Assembly (NCBI RefSeq): GCF_012034935.1
Contig: NZ_JAATEN010000005.1
Span: forward strand, 248,001-312,000
DNA: 64,000 nucleotides
Origin: Streptomyces zingiberis
GTDB taxonomy: Bacteria > Actinomycetota > Actinomycetes > Streptomycetales > Streptomycetaceae
Direction of reading: 5' to 3'
Shown here: positions 1-8,430 of the stretch, piece after piece
Position numbering within the stretch: the first letter of the stretch is position 1
Layout: every line of letters begins with the position of its first letter
Program-made: the position numbers and the translations under genes
Notes under the pieces: generated by a model
The model's database searches: none
The model's input: only the letters and a program-made list of their open reading frames with translations
What the model was told of the DNA's origin: nothing

Positions 1-1612
1 GGTCGCACCAGACGGCGAACCGGCCGCCGAGCACCCGGTCCGGCCCGGCGAGCTTCGCGGGGACGGGCTCCGTGCCCCGCAGGACGGCCGGGGTCCAGCT
101 CGCGTAGATGCGCTCGCCGGTCGGGTACGTGAACTGGTTCGGCTCGCCGAGCACGTAGTAGAGGTACTCGTCGTTGACGTTGACCACCTTGCGGCCCTCG
201 CGGAGGTACTCCTGCGGTGGCCGGGCGCCGATCTCCTTGCCGGTCCAGTACTCCACCTCGATGTCCTCGTCCGGCTTGACCGAACCGCCGTTGAAGAAAC
301 CGTCGTTCCACGCCTTGGGCCGCTTGTCCGCCTTCCGCACCACCTCGGCGCGGTCGTTGAGCCAGGCGGTCGCCAGATCCTGGATCTTCCCGTCGGCGCC
401 GTACTCACGGCGGGCCTCGGCCGCCAGCCCCGGGTAGGAGGCCTCCGGGTCCCTCGCCATCAGGGCCGGGTACTCGTCCGCGCCGATGTGGAACCAGCGG
501 CCGGGGAACACCCCGGAGTATTCGCGCAGCAGTTCGTCGATGAGCTTCGCGGACGCGGGCTTGGCGATGTCGATCGCGCCCCGCACGGGCTGCCCCTGGG
601 CGTTGCGCAGTTGCAGGTCGGGGTTGGCGCGGAGGACGGCCCCGAGGTGGCCGGGCGAGTCGATCTCGGGAATGACGGTGACGTGCAGGCGGTCGGCGAG
701 ATCGAGGATGCGCCGCAGCTGCTTCTTGGTGAGGTGCTGCTCCGAGACGATGTCGGGGTGGGTCTCGCTCTCGATGCGGAACCCCTGGTCGTCGGAGAAG
801 TGGAGGCCGAGCTGGTTGTACTTCAGGTCGGCGATCTCCCGGATCCGGTCCTCGATCCAGCCCGCGCTGAAGTGCTTGCGCGCGATGTCGAGCATGAGCC
901 CGCGCTGCGCCCGGTCCGGCCGGTCCTGGACGGTGCCCTCGGGGAAGGCGGAGCCCGCCCGCAGGACCTGGAGGACGGTGCGCGTGCCGTAGAAGACGCC
1001 GGCGTCGGCGGAGCCGGTGATCCGGACCTGACCGTTGCCGGTGGTGATGCGGTACGCCTCGGCCCCGCCCGTCTGGTCCGGTTCGATGGCGAGTTCGAGA
1101 TCGCCCTGGCGGGCGGGGCCCTTGGCGTGGGGGATGTCCAGCTCCGCGGCGACGGTTCGGGCCTCGTCGGCGAGCGGGCCGTCCGGATCGGCGACGACCC
1201 GGCTGTCACTCCCGGGCCGCCAGCCGGGGCCCCGGGCGCTCTCGAAGTCCCGGACGGCGGGGATGGTGAGCGGCGGGGAGGACGGCGGGTAGGAGCGGGT
1301 GGGCGTGGTCGGCGGGGACTCGGCCTCGGACGAGCTCCCGGTGCAGGCCGTCGCGGCGAACAGCACCGCCGCGGCGGCCGCGGCGGCGCGCAGGGGCAGC
1401 CACCGCGGAGACCGGGCGGGTCCGGTGCCGGAGGGCGGGAGGCTCCGCCGGGCGGGGGACACGGACGCGGACGGGGCGCCGGACGGACGGCCGGGCGAGG
1501 CCCCCGGGGACACGGCCCGGGAGGAGCCGGACGGGGCGCCGCGCCCGGCGCCGGGCCGGGAACCGGGCGGGAAGCCCCGGGAGGAACCCCGCGAGAGAAA
1601 CGGCACGGTCAA
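1..1612 (-). CDS. beta-N-acetylhexosaminidase, GH20, lipoprotein (3' end outside window)
   Basis: Releases terminal GlcNAc/GalNAc from chitin or peptidoglycan fragments outside the cell (family knowledge). 537 codons are visible; the gene runs off the left edge, so the C-terminus is missing. TTG at 1612 is chosen because an AAGGAGG Shine-Dalgarno ends 6 nt before it; GTG at 1606 would be too far away. A charged Pro/Ser/Gly-rich start leads into an Ala-rich membrane segment ending LFAATAC, which looks like a lipobox. The catalytic Asp-Glu pair of GH20 lies in HIGADEY (about D379-E380). A GH20b-type N-terminal domain precedes the barrel. It is divergent from the UraD-like gene. I see no clear DasR-type operator upstream. 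The family assignment is firm; the substrate is inferred. Confidence 0.9.
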   Translation of the reverse strand, partial: MTVPFLSRGSSRGFPPGSRPGAGRGAPSGSSRAVSPGASPGRPSGAPSASVSPARRSLPPSGTGPARSPRWLPLRAAAAAAAVLFAATACTGSSSEAESPPTTPTRSYPPSSPPLTIPAVRDFESARGPGWRPGSDSRVVADPDGPLADEARTVAAELDIPHAKGPARQGDLELAIEPDQTGGAEAYRITTGNGQVRITGSADAGVFYGTRTVLQVLRAGSAFPEGTVQDRPDRAQRGLMLDIARKHFSAGWIEDRIREIADLKYNQLGLHFSDDQGFRIESETHPDIVSEQHLTKKQLRRILDLADRLHVTVIPEIDSPGHLGAVLRANPDLQLRNAQGQPVRGAIDIAKPASAKLIDELLREYSGVFPGRWFHIGADEYPALMARDPEASYPGLAAEARREYGADGKIQDLATAWLNDRAEVVRKADKRPKAWNDGFFNGGSVKPDEDIEVEYWTGKEIGARPPQEYLREGRKVVNVNDEYLYYVLGEPNQFTYPTGERIYASWTPAVLRGTEPVPAKLAGPDRVLGGRFAVWCD

Positions 1613-2018
1613 GGGAAGCCTCCTTGCTCACCCGGGTTCACCCGGGTCCACCCGGGCTGTTCACCCACGTCACCCGCGACGGTAGGACCCCGCACGCGCT
1701 TTCCCCTCCACCCCACGCGCGAACCCGCCCCGATCGGCGGGGAATCCCCCGGAGGGCGGTCCCGCCACAGTGGCGGCGAGCGGCTGCGGACACCGCCGGC
1801 GACGGCGCATCCGCGCAGGCCGGGGCCGCGCGGGCGGCGAGGGAGCGCCCGGGGGACGGGGAGCGGAGCAGCGCGGCCCGGGGCCGTGGCCGGGCACCCG
1901 GTGGAGCTGTCAAAGCCGCGTCAAAATCCCTGTCCGCCGGGTGAAATTCGCGCATCTGTGGCATGGGGGTCGTCACCGACCGCTACGGTTGCGCTTCGTC
2001 CCAGTACTTTCACCGTGT
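1613..2018. other. divergent intergenic region with three 10-bp repeats
   Basis: About 400 bp between the GH20 gene and the UraD-like gene without a convincing gene. Three consecutive 10-bp units of the form (N)TCACCCGGG occupy 1627-1656, directly upstream of the GH20 Shine-Dalgarno, so they would lie in its 5' leader or promoter. The right end carries the leaderless promoter of the UraD-like gene. Confidence 0.5.
2005..2018 (+). promoter_or_regulatory. leaderless promoter, -10 TACTTT
   Basis: TACTTT at 2005-2010 fits the TANNNT -10 element, and the GTG start follows after 8 nt with no Shine-Dalgarno. The same string GTACTTTCACCGT precedes the carboxypeptidase gene at about 10670, which supports a leaderless transcript in both cases. 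No good -35 hexamer is obvious. Confidence 0.5.
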
Positions 2019-2858
2019 GTGCACGGCGCCTCCCGATCAGGCGCCCCATACGTATCCGTCACCCCGACCGGGGGACCGACCGAGGAGTCCACCGTCTCCG
2101 GCCTCGACCACTTCAACAGCCAGCCGTCCGGCGCCGCGGAGGAGGCCCTGCTCTCCTGCTGCGGCAGCCGCCGGTGGGCCCGGCGGCTCGCCGGTCACCG
2201 GCCGTACCCGGATCTCGACGCCCTGCTCGCCGCGGCCGACGAGGCGAGCTACGACCTCACCCCGGCCGACCTCGCCGAGGCACTCGCCCGGGAACCGGTC
2301 CCGGAGTCGCCGGACCCGGAGACCGGCACCGGCACCGGCACGGCAGCGGGCCGCTCCGGGTCCCGCGCCCCCGGACCCGGCTCCCCGGGGCCCACCACCC
2401 CCGGCTTCACCGCTCCCGGAACGGACCGCCCGCCCGTCCCACCCCGGCCGGCGGGGCCGGCCGCGTCGCCCGGCGCGGCGGGGCTGCCGACGCTGCCGCT
2501 GCCGCGGAGCCGCGCCGGAGAGCGGGGGCGGACGGCCCTCGCCGGCTCCCGTGAGGGCCAGGGCCCGGTGCGGACCGACCCCGTCGTCCGGCGCAGGCCG
2601 GGGGCGCGGGCCGCGCACACCGCGCTGCGTGCCGCGCACGCCGCCTACGAGAGCCGCTTCGGGCACGGTTTCGTCATCTGCCTCGACGGTGTGGACCCGG
2701 CGGAGTCGCTCGATCACGTGCTGGCGGGACTGCGCACCCGGCTCGGCCACGAGCCGGAGAAGGAGCGGCTGGTGGCGGCGGAGGAACTGCGCCGGCTGAG
2801 CCTCGGCCGGCTGGCCCGTCTGGTGTGCGGGGGCGGCCTCTCCCCCGCGGGCCCGTGA
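2019..2858 (+). CDS. UraD-like protein (OHCU decarboxylase family) with large disordered insertion
   Basis: Family role: decarboxylation of 2-oxo-4-hydroxy-4-carboxy-5-ureidoimidazoline to allantoin in uric acid breakdown. 279 aa from GTG 2019, against about 160-180 aa for the family. The N-terminal helices (FNSQPSGAAEEALLSCCGSR, then RPYPDLDALLAAADEASYDL) and the C-terminal half (AAHAAYESRFGHGFVICLD, then VAAEELRRLSLGRLARLV) are typical. Between them lie about 100 Pro/Gly/Thr-rich residues, exactly where the family normally has its HPxxG catalytic-His loop, which I cannot find. It may be inactive or have another role. The start is set by the leaderless -10; the longer open frame upstream lacks any start signal. 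Confidence 0.7.
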   Translation: MHGASRSGAPYVSVTPTGGPTEESTVSGLDHFNSQPSGAAEEALLSCCGSRRWARRLAGHRPYPDLDALLAAADEASYDLTPADLAEALAREPVPESPDPETGTGTGTAAGRSGSRAPGPGSPGPTTPGFTAPGTDRPPVPPRPAGPAASPGAAGLPTLPLPRSRAGERGRTALAGSREGQGPVRTDPVVRRRPGARAAHTALRAAHAAYESRFGHGFVICLDGVDPAESLDHVLAGLRTRLGHEPEKERLVAAEELRRLSLGRLARLVCGGGLSPAGP

Positions 2859-3000
2859 CCGGCTCCGGCCCACCGGAGCCCGCGCCGCGGCGGGGCCCTC
2901 GCGGGGTCCCCGCCGGGTCACGGAGGCCGGGGCGGGCCCGCGAAGCGCGCCGGACCTAGCCCGTACGTGCCTGTTTGATCACACCTGAGCCCCCCGTGGG

Positions 3001-3027
3001 AGTGATCCGGTCCGGCGTCGCTACGAT
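3001..3027 (+). promoter_or_regulatory. possible sdh operon promoter
   Basis: TACGAT at 3022-3027 is a reasonable -10 about 90 bp upstream of sdhC, with GTGATC around 3003 as a weak -35. TTGATCACACC just upstream contains TGATCA. Only the -10 match is seen; the role is inferred. Confidence 0.3.
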
Positions 3028-3113
3028 GGCCGGGGCCGGTGGACCGTACCCGGCCTGGGCCATACCGACATCGGAGCCGGCAGGCCCCAGTCCCGCTTCC
3101 GGAGGGTAAGTCC

Positions 3114-3494
3114 GTGCCGGCTGGAACGCTGTACCGCGGCCGGGAAGGCATGTGGAGCTGGGTGGCTCACCGAGTCACCGGCGTCCTCATCTTCTTCTTC
3201 CTGTTCGTCCATGTGCTCGACACCTCGCTCGTCCGGGTCTCCCCCGAGGCGTACGACGCGGTGGTCGCCACCTACAAGAACCCCCTCGTGGCACTGATGG
3301 AGTACGGCCTCGTCGCCGCCATCCTCTTCCACGCCCTCAACGGCCTGCGCGTCGTCGCCGTGGACTTCTGGTCCAAGGGGGCCCGCTACCAGAAGCAGAT
3401 GCTCTGGACGGTCATGGCCATCTGGGTGGTGCTGATGGCCGGGGCGCTGTACCCCGTCCTCGGCCACGCCGCGAGCGAAGTCTTCGGGAGCTGA
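3114..3494 (+). CDS. sdhC: succinate dehydrogenase cytochrome b556 subunit
   Basis: Membrane anchor of complex II, carrying heme b and the quinone site with SdhD. 126 aa with three membrane helices: around HRVTGVLIFFFLFVHVLDT, ALMEYGLVAAILFHALNGL and LWTVMAIWVVLMAGALY. The conserved RVTG segment and FHALNGLR (probable heme-ligand His) fit the SdhC family. GTG 3114 is chosen over an upstream start at 3039 because GGAGG lies 8 nt before it and the protein then begins MPAGTLYRGREGMWSW as in relatives. First gene of sdhCDAB, 5 nt before sdhD. Confidence 0.93.
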   Translation: MPAGTLYRGREGMWSWVAHRVTGVLIFFFLFVHVLDTSLVRVSPEAYDAVVATYKNPLVALMEYGLVAAILFHALNGLRVVAVDFWSKGARYQKQMLWTVMAIWVVLMAGALYPVLGHAASEVFGS

Positions 3495-3499
3495 GAGCC

Positions 3500-3976
3500 A
3501 TGGCCACCACCGACAGCGCGTCCGTCGAGCTGACCGGTTCCTCCGCCGGCCACAGCGTGGACAACCCGGCCCCGGTCATCGAGCCGCCCCGCGCCCGGTC
3601 CCCCCGGACGCCGCGCTCCGCCCGGAGCAACTTCGAGATGCAGGGCTGGCTGTTCATGCGGCTCTCCGGCATCCTCCTGACCGTCCTCGTCATCGGCCAC
3701 CTCGTGCTCCAGCTCGTGCTGGACGGCGGGGTGCAGAAGATCAACTTCGCCTTCGTGGCCGGTCGCTGGGCCTCCCCGTTCTGGCAGGTCTGGGACCTGC
3801 TGATGCTGTGGCTGGCGATGCTGCACGGCGCGAACGGCCTGCGGACGGTGATCAACGACTACGCCGAGCGGGACGGCACGCGCTTCTGGCTGAAGACGCT
3901 GCTGTGGACCGCCACGGTGTTCACCATCCTGCTGGGCACGCTGGTGATCTTCACCTTCGACCCGAACATCCGCTAG
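3500..3976 (+). CDS. sdhD: succinate dehydrogenase hydrophobic membrane anchor subunit
   Basis: Second membrane anchor of complex II. 158 aa: about 45 hydrophilic cytoplasmic residues, then three membrane helices ([20 protein letters not shown], the stretch ending [14 protein letters not shown], and [20 protein letters not shown]). [13 protein letters not shown] mirrors the HALNGLR segment of SdhC and probably contributes heme/quinone residues. It starts 6 nt after the sdhC stop, so translation is likely coupled. sdhA follows after 19 nt. Confidence 0.92.
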   Translation: MATTDSASVELTGSSAGHSVDNPAPVIEPPRARSPRTPRSARSNFEMQGWLFMRLSGILLTVLVIGHLVLQLVLDGGVQKINFAFVAGRWASPFWQVWDLLMLWLAMLHGANGLRTVINDYAERDGTRFWLKTLLWTATVFTILLGTLVIFTFDPNIR

Positions 3977-3995
3977 AGCCGGGGCTGACGAGACC

Positions 3996-5750
3996 ATGAA
4001 GATCCACAAGTACGACACCGTCATCGTCGGCGCCGGCGGCGCGGGCATGCGCGCGGCGATCGAGTCGACCAAGCGCAGCCGGACCGCGGTCCTGACGAAG
4101 CTCTACCCGACCCGCTCCCACACCGGCGCCGCGCAGGGCGGCATGGCCGCCGCCCTCGCCAACGTCGAGGAGGACAACTGGGAGTGGCACACCTTCGACA
4201 CGGTCAAGGGCGGTGACTACCTGGTCGACCAGGACGCCGCCGAGATCCTCGCGAAGGAGGCCATCGACGCGGTCCTCGACCTGGAGAAGATGGGCCTGCC
4301 GTTCAACCGCACCCCGGGCGGCACCATCGACCAGCGCCGCTTCGGCGGCCACAGCCGCAACCACGGCGAGGCCCCGGTCCGCCGGTCCTGCTACGCCGCG
4401 GACCGCACCGGCCACATGATCCTCCAGACGCTCTACCAGGCGTGCATCAAGGAGGGCGTGGAGTTCTACAACGAGTTCTACGTCCTGGACCTGCTGCTCA
4501 ACGACGCGGACGGGGTCAAGCGCACCGCCGGCGTCGTCGCCTACGAGCTGGCCACCGGCGAGATCCACGTCTTCCAGGCCAAGGCCGTGATCTTCGCCTC
4601 GGGCGGCACCGGCAAGTTCTACAAGGTGTCCTCCAACGCGCACACGCTCACCGGTGACGGCCAGGCCGCCGCGCTCCGCCGCGGTCTGCCGCTGGAGGAC
4701 ATGGAGTTCTTCCAGTTCCACCCGACGGGCATCTGGCGCATGGGCATCCTGCTCACCGAGGGCGCCCGCGGCGAGGGCGGCATCCTCCGCAACAAGGACG
4801 GCGAGCGCTTCATGGAGAAGTACGCGCCCGTCATGAAGGACCTCGCCTCGCGTGACGTCGTCTCCCGCTCGATCTACACCGAGATCCGCGAGGGGCGCGG
4901 CTGCGGCCCCGACGGCGACCACGTCTTCCTGGACCTGACGCACCTGCCGCCGGAGCAGCTCGACGCCAAGCTGCCGGACATCACCGAGTTCGCGCGGACG
5001 TACCTGGGCATCGAGCCGTACACGGACCCGATCCCGATCCAGCCGACCGCGCACTACGCCATGGGCGGCATCCCGACCAACGTCCAGGGCGAGGTGCTGG
5101 CGGACAACACCACCGTCGTGCCGGGCCTGTACGCGGCGGGCGAGGTGGCCTGCGTGTCGGTGCACGGCGCCAACCGGCTGGGCACCAACTCGCTGCTGGA
5201 CATCAACGTCTTCGGCCGGCGCGCGGGCATCGCCGCCGCCGAGTACGCGGCGGCGAGCGACTTCGTCGAGCTGCCCGAGGACCCGGCCGCCCTGGTCACC
5301 GGTGAGGTCGAGCGGATGCGGGACGCCACCGGCAGTGAGCGCGTCACCGAGATCCGCAAGGCGCTCCAGGAGACCATGGACGCCAACGTCATGGTGTTCC
5401 GCACCGAGCAGACCCTGAAGACCGCGGTCGAGGAGATCCGGGCGCTGCGCGAGCGCTACCGGAACGTCTCGGTCCAGGACAAGGGCAAGCGGTTCAACAC
5501 GGACCTGCTGGAGGCCCTGGAACTGGGCAACCTGCTCGAACTGGCCGAGGTGACGGCCGTGTCCGCGCTGGCCCGCAAGGAGTCCCGCGGCGGTCACTAC
5601 CGCGAGGACTTCCCCAACCGCGACGACGTCAACTTCATGCGGCACACCATGGCGTACCGCGAGGTGGGCGAGGACGGCACCGAGTCGGTCCGGCTCGACT
5701 ACAAGCCGGTCGTCACGACCCGCTACCAGCCGATGGAGCGTAAGTACTGA
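3996..5750 (+). CDS. sdhA: succinate dehydrogenase flavoprotein subunit
   Basis: Oxidises succinate to fumarate with covalently bound FAD, passing electrons to SdhB. 584 aa, the usual length. An N-terminal dinucleotide fold ([14 protein letters not shown]) is followed by SHTGAAQGG, whose His is the FAD attachment site, then the substrate segments HPTGIW and [10 protein letters not shown], and the C-terminal helical domain. The stop overlaps the sdhB start (TGATG). The long antisense open frame across this gene is a codon-bias shadow. Confidence 0.97.
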   Translation: MKIHKYDTVIVGAGGAGMRAAIESTKRSRTAVLTKLYPTRSHTGAAQGGMAAALANVEEDNWEWHTFDTVKGGDYLVDQDAAEILAKEAIDAVLDLEKMGLPFNRTPGGTIDQRRFGGHSRNHGEAPVRRSCYAADRTGHMILQTLYQACIKEGVEFYNEFYVLDLLLNDADGVKRTAGVVAYELATGEIHVFQAKAVIFASGGTGKFYKVSSNAHTLTGDGQAAALRRGLPLEDMEFFQFHPTGIWRMGILLTEGARGEGGILRNKDGERFMEKYAPVMKDLASRDVVSRSIYTEIREGRGCGPDGDHVFLDLTHLPPEQLDAKLPDITEFARTYLGIEPYTDPIPIQPTAHYAMGGIPTNVQGEVLADNTTVVPGLYAAGEVACVSVHGANRLGTNSLLDINVFGRRAGIAAAEYAAASDFVELPEDPAALVTGEVERMRDATGSERVTEIRKALQETMDANVMVFRTEQTLKTAVEEIRALRERYRNVSVQDKGKRFNTDLLEALELGNLLELAEVTAVSALARKESRGGHYREDFPNRDDVNFMRHTMAYREVGEDGTESVRLDYKPVVTTRYQPMERKY

Positions 5751-6523
5751 TGAGCACCGCAACGCTCGACAAGAACGAGCCGCAGGACGCGCCGGCGGGA
5801 GCGACCGCCACCGAGCTGATCACCGTCACCTTCCGGATCCGCCGGTTCAACCCGGAGGTCTCCGCCGAGGTCACCTGGCAGGACTTCGCGCTGGAGATCG
5901 ACCCGAAGGAGCGGGTGCTCGACGCCCTCCACAAGATCAAGTGGGATCTCGACGGCACGCTGACCTTCCGGCGCTCCTGCGCGCACGGCATCTGCGGTTC
6001 GGACGCCATGCGCATCAACGGCCGCAACCGGCTGGCCTGCAAGACGCTGATCAAGGACATCAACCCCGACAAGCCGATCACGGTGGAGCCCATCAAGGGC
6101 CTGGCGGTCCTGAAGGACCTCGTGGTCGACATGGAGCCGTTCTTCCAGGCGTACCGGGACGTGATGCCGTTCCTGGTCACCAAGGGGAACGAGCCGACCC
6201 GCGAGCGGCTCCAGAGCCCCGAGGACCGCGAGCGGTTCGACGACACCACCAAGTGCATCCTGTGCGCCGCGTGCACCTCGTCCTGCCCGGTCTTCTGGAA
6301 CGACGGGCAGTACTTCGGCCCGCAGGCCATCGTGGGCGCGCACCGCTTCATCTTCGACTCCCGCGACGAGGGCGGTGAGCAGCGGCTGGAGGTCCTCAAC
6401 TCCAAGGAGGGCGTCTGGCGCTGCCGCACCACCTTCAACTGCACCGAGGCGTGCCCGCGGGGCATCGAGGTGACGAAGGCGATCCAGGAGGTCAAGCGGG
6501 CGCTGATCACGCGCCGCTACTGA
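5750..6523 (+). CDS. sdhB: succinate dehydrogenase iron-sulfur subunit
   Basis: Electron carrier between SdhA and the membrane anchors. 257 aa. [2Fe-2S] motif C77-x4-C82 with Asp85 in place of the third Cys, as in several SdhB proteins, and C97. [4Fe-4S] motif C169-x2-C172-x2-C175-x3-C179 (CILCAACTSSCP). [3Fe-4S] Cys at 225, 231 and 235. Translation is coupled to sdhA by a one-base stop/start overlap. Transcription ends at the strong hairpin just downstream. Confidence 0.96.
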   Translation: MSTATLDKNEPQDAPAGATATELITVTFRIRRFNPEVSAEVTWQDFALEIDPKERVLDALHKIKWDLDGTLTFRRSCAHGICGSDAMRINGRNRLACKTLIKDINPDKPITVEPIKGLAVLKDLVVDMEPFFQAYRDVMPFLVTKGNEPTRERLQSPEDRERFDDTTKCILCAACTSSCPVFWNDGQYFGPQAIVGAHRFIFDSRDEGGEQRLEVLNSKEGVWRCRTTFNCTEACPRGIEVTKAIQEVKRALITRRY

Positions 6524-6539
6524 GACCCCGCACCGCTCT

Positions 6540-6594
6540 CACCCACGGAGCCCGGTACATACCGTCGATCGGTATGTACCGGGCTCCGTGGGTG
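6540..6594. terminator. perfect 25-bp inverted repeat, bidirectional terminator
   Basis: Arms 6540-6564 and 6570-6594 are perfectly complementary, with a 5-nt loop. It sits 17 nt after the sdhB stop and 55 nt from the stop of the convergent binding-protein gene, so it can end both transcripts. The core GGTACATACC is unusually AT-rich for this genome. No T-run follows, as is common in Streptomyces. Confidence 0.85.
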
Positions 6595-6648
6595 GTGCAT
6601 CGCGTGTCGTGGTGGGGTGCCGCGGTGAGGTGCCGCGGGCGCGGGCGG

Positions 6649-8208
6649 TCAGATCCGGCTCAGTTCCCAGAGCCGCCAGGTGCCGCGGCCGTCCGTCAGG
6701 TACTGGGCGCCGGCGATCCCGTCGGTGGAGAGCACGTGGTCCTTCCGCTCCCAGAGCGGGAGCAGCGGGACGTCTTCGGCGACGATCTCCTGGATGGCCC
6801 GGAACTCCTCGGCGGCGTCGCGGCGGTCGGTGGTGCGCTGCGTGGAGCGGATGAGACGGTCGACCCGGCTGTCGCGGTAGGCGTTGTGGAAGGCCGAGTT
6901 GGCTCCGACGACGGGGGCCGTGAAGGTCTCCGGGTCGGGGAAGTCGGCGATCCAGCCGATGCAGAAGGCGTCATAGGCGCCGTCGGCGTAGCCCCGCTGG
7001 AACGCGTCCCAGTCGTACCGTTCCACCTCCACCTCGAACAGCCCCGTCGCCTCCAGCTGCCGGGCGAGTTCCCGGGCCTCGGCGTCGGTGGCGGTGCCCT
7101 GCGAGTAGGCGATGCCGAAGGAGACCGGGGTCTCGACGCCGGCGTCCTCCAGGAGGTCACGGGCGCGGGCCCGGTCCGGCTTGGGGTCGTTCTCGAAGTA
7201 GGAGGTGGTGTGGCCGTTGACCCCGGTCGGGATGAGCGAGTAGAGCGGGGTGACGGTGCGCTTGTGGACGTCCCGCGCGACGGCCTGGCGGTCGACGACG
7301 GCGGCGATCGCCCGGCGCACGGCGGGTTCGGCGAGCGGCGAGTCCTGGCGGAGGTTGAACACCAGGGAGCGGGTGGCGTACGCGGTGGACTCCGCCACGT
7401 TGACGTCGCGGGCCGCCGACTCGACCGCGTCGGTCAGCGCCCGGGGCGGCAGGCTCCGGCCGACGACGTCCACCTCGCGCTTCTCCCAGGCGGTCCGCAG
7501 CGCGTCGGGGGTTCCGTAGTACCGCACGGTGACCCGGCCGCCGAGGTCCGGGACGGCGCCGTCGTAGCCGGAGTTGGGCACCAGCCGCGCCTCCCGGCCG
7601 GGGGACCAGCTCTCGACGCGGTACGGGCCCGAGCCGTTGACGTCCCCGTCCTCGCGGAGCCGGTCGGGCGGGTACGACCGCGGGTCGACGATCGAGCCGG
7701 CGCCGGTGGCTATCTTGAACGGGAAGGTGGCGTCGGGCACGCGCAGCGCGAAGACGACGGTGTCGCCCTCGGCCCGCACCTCGTCCAGCGTGTCCAGCAG
7801 GGGGCCCGGGCCCTGCGCGCTGTCGATCCGGCGGACACGGTCGAAGGAGAACTTGACCGCCTCCGCGGTGAGTTCGGCCCCGTCGGAGAACTTCAGCCCC
7901 GGGCGCAGTTCGCAGGTGTACTCCAGGAGCTGGGCGTCGGTGAAGGCGCAGTCACGGGCGGCGTCGGGGACAGGCTCCTCCTTGGCGCGCCCGAAGGTGA
8001 GCAGCGACTGGTAGAGGTTGGCGTAGACGGCCCAGGAGCCGGCGTCGTAGGCGCCGGCCGGGTCGAGCGTGGTGACCGTGTCCGTGGTGCCGACCACGAT
8101 GGGGCGGCCGCCCCGCTCGTAGGTCTCCAGCAGCCGGATGCCGGCCACCCCGACCGTGACGAACACGGCGATGACGATCGCCACGGTCCGGACCTGGAAC
8201 CACTGCAC
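6649..8208 (-). CDS. ABC transporter substrate-binding protein, family 5 (peptide/nickel type)
   Basis: Extracytoplasmic solute-binding protein of the oligopeptide/dipeptide class. 519 aa from GTG 8208, chosen because GGAGGGGGC lies just before it. The N-terminal hydrophobic segment (VAIVIAVFVTVGVAGI) acts as an uncleaved anchor or signal; no lipobox Cys is seen. The mature part has SBP_bac_5 hallmarks: GTTDTVTTLDPAGAYD, a LRPGLKFSDG segment, GSGPYRVESW and the late YDAFCIGWIADFPDP. No permease or ATPase gene lies next to it, so the partner is encoded elsewhere and the substrate is unknown. Confidence 0.88.
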   Translation of the reverse strand: MQWFQVRTVAIVIAVFVTVGVAGIRLLETYERGGRPIVVGTTDTVTTLDPAGAYDAGSWAVYANLYQSLLTFGRAKEEPVPDAARDCAFTDAQLLEYTCELRPGLKFSDGAELTAEAVKFSFDRVRRIDSAQGPGPLLDTLDEVRAEGDTVVFALRVPDATFPFKIATGAGSIVDPRSYPPDRLREDGDVNGSGPYRVESWSPGREARLVPNSGYDGAVPDLGGRVTVRYYGTPDALRTAWEKREVDVVGRSLPPRALTDAVESAARDVNVAESTAYATRSLVFNLRQDSPLAEPAVRRAIAAVVDRQAVARDVHKRTVTPLYSLIPTGVNGHTTSYFENDPKPDRARARDLLEDAGVETPVSFGIAYSQGTATDAEARELARQLEATGLFEVEVERYDWDAFQRGYADGAYDAFCIGWIADFPDPETFTAPVVGANSAFHNAYRDSRVDRLIRSTQRTTDRRDAAEEFRAIQEIVAEDVPLLPLWERKDHVLSTDGIAGAQYLTDGRGTWRLWELSRI

Positions 8209-8430
8209 GGCTGCCCCCTCCCACCGCCCGCGTCTGCGCACACCGGTGGAAGGGGCGCTGCCGGCAGCGCCACCCGTCCGGTGATCTGCCTCACTTAAAC
8301 ACAGGGCGCAGTCGGCGCATAGCCGTGTGCACCCAGCTGTTTTCAGCCGTTCGGCGGATCAAACGCGTCGGTCGGGTTTAGTCGGCGACAGTCGAGAATG
8401 GTCACAAATGATCAGGCGGCGCGGGGTGGT

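Noticed and set aside
1613..1770. DasR operator for the GH20 gene
   Set aside because: GH20 genes are often DasR targets, but no sequence close to the dre consensus was found between the start codon and 1770.
488..2554. Plus-strand 688-codon open frame over the GH20 gene
   Set aside because: Shadow of the GH20 gene; the product is Gly/Arg/Pro-rich without domains and it runs through the UraD-like gene in a wrong frame.
3951..5762. Long open frame antisense to sdhA
   Set aside because: It mirrors the GC-rich third positions of sdhA; its translation is Val/Asp/Leu/Arg-biased with no family motif, while sdhA is certain.
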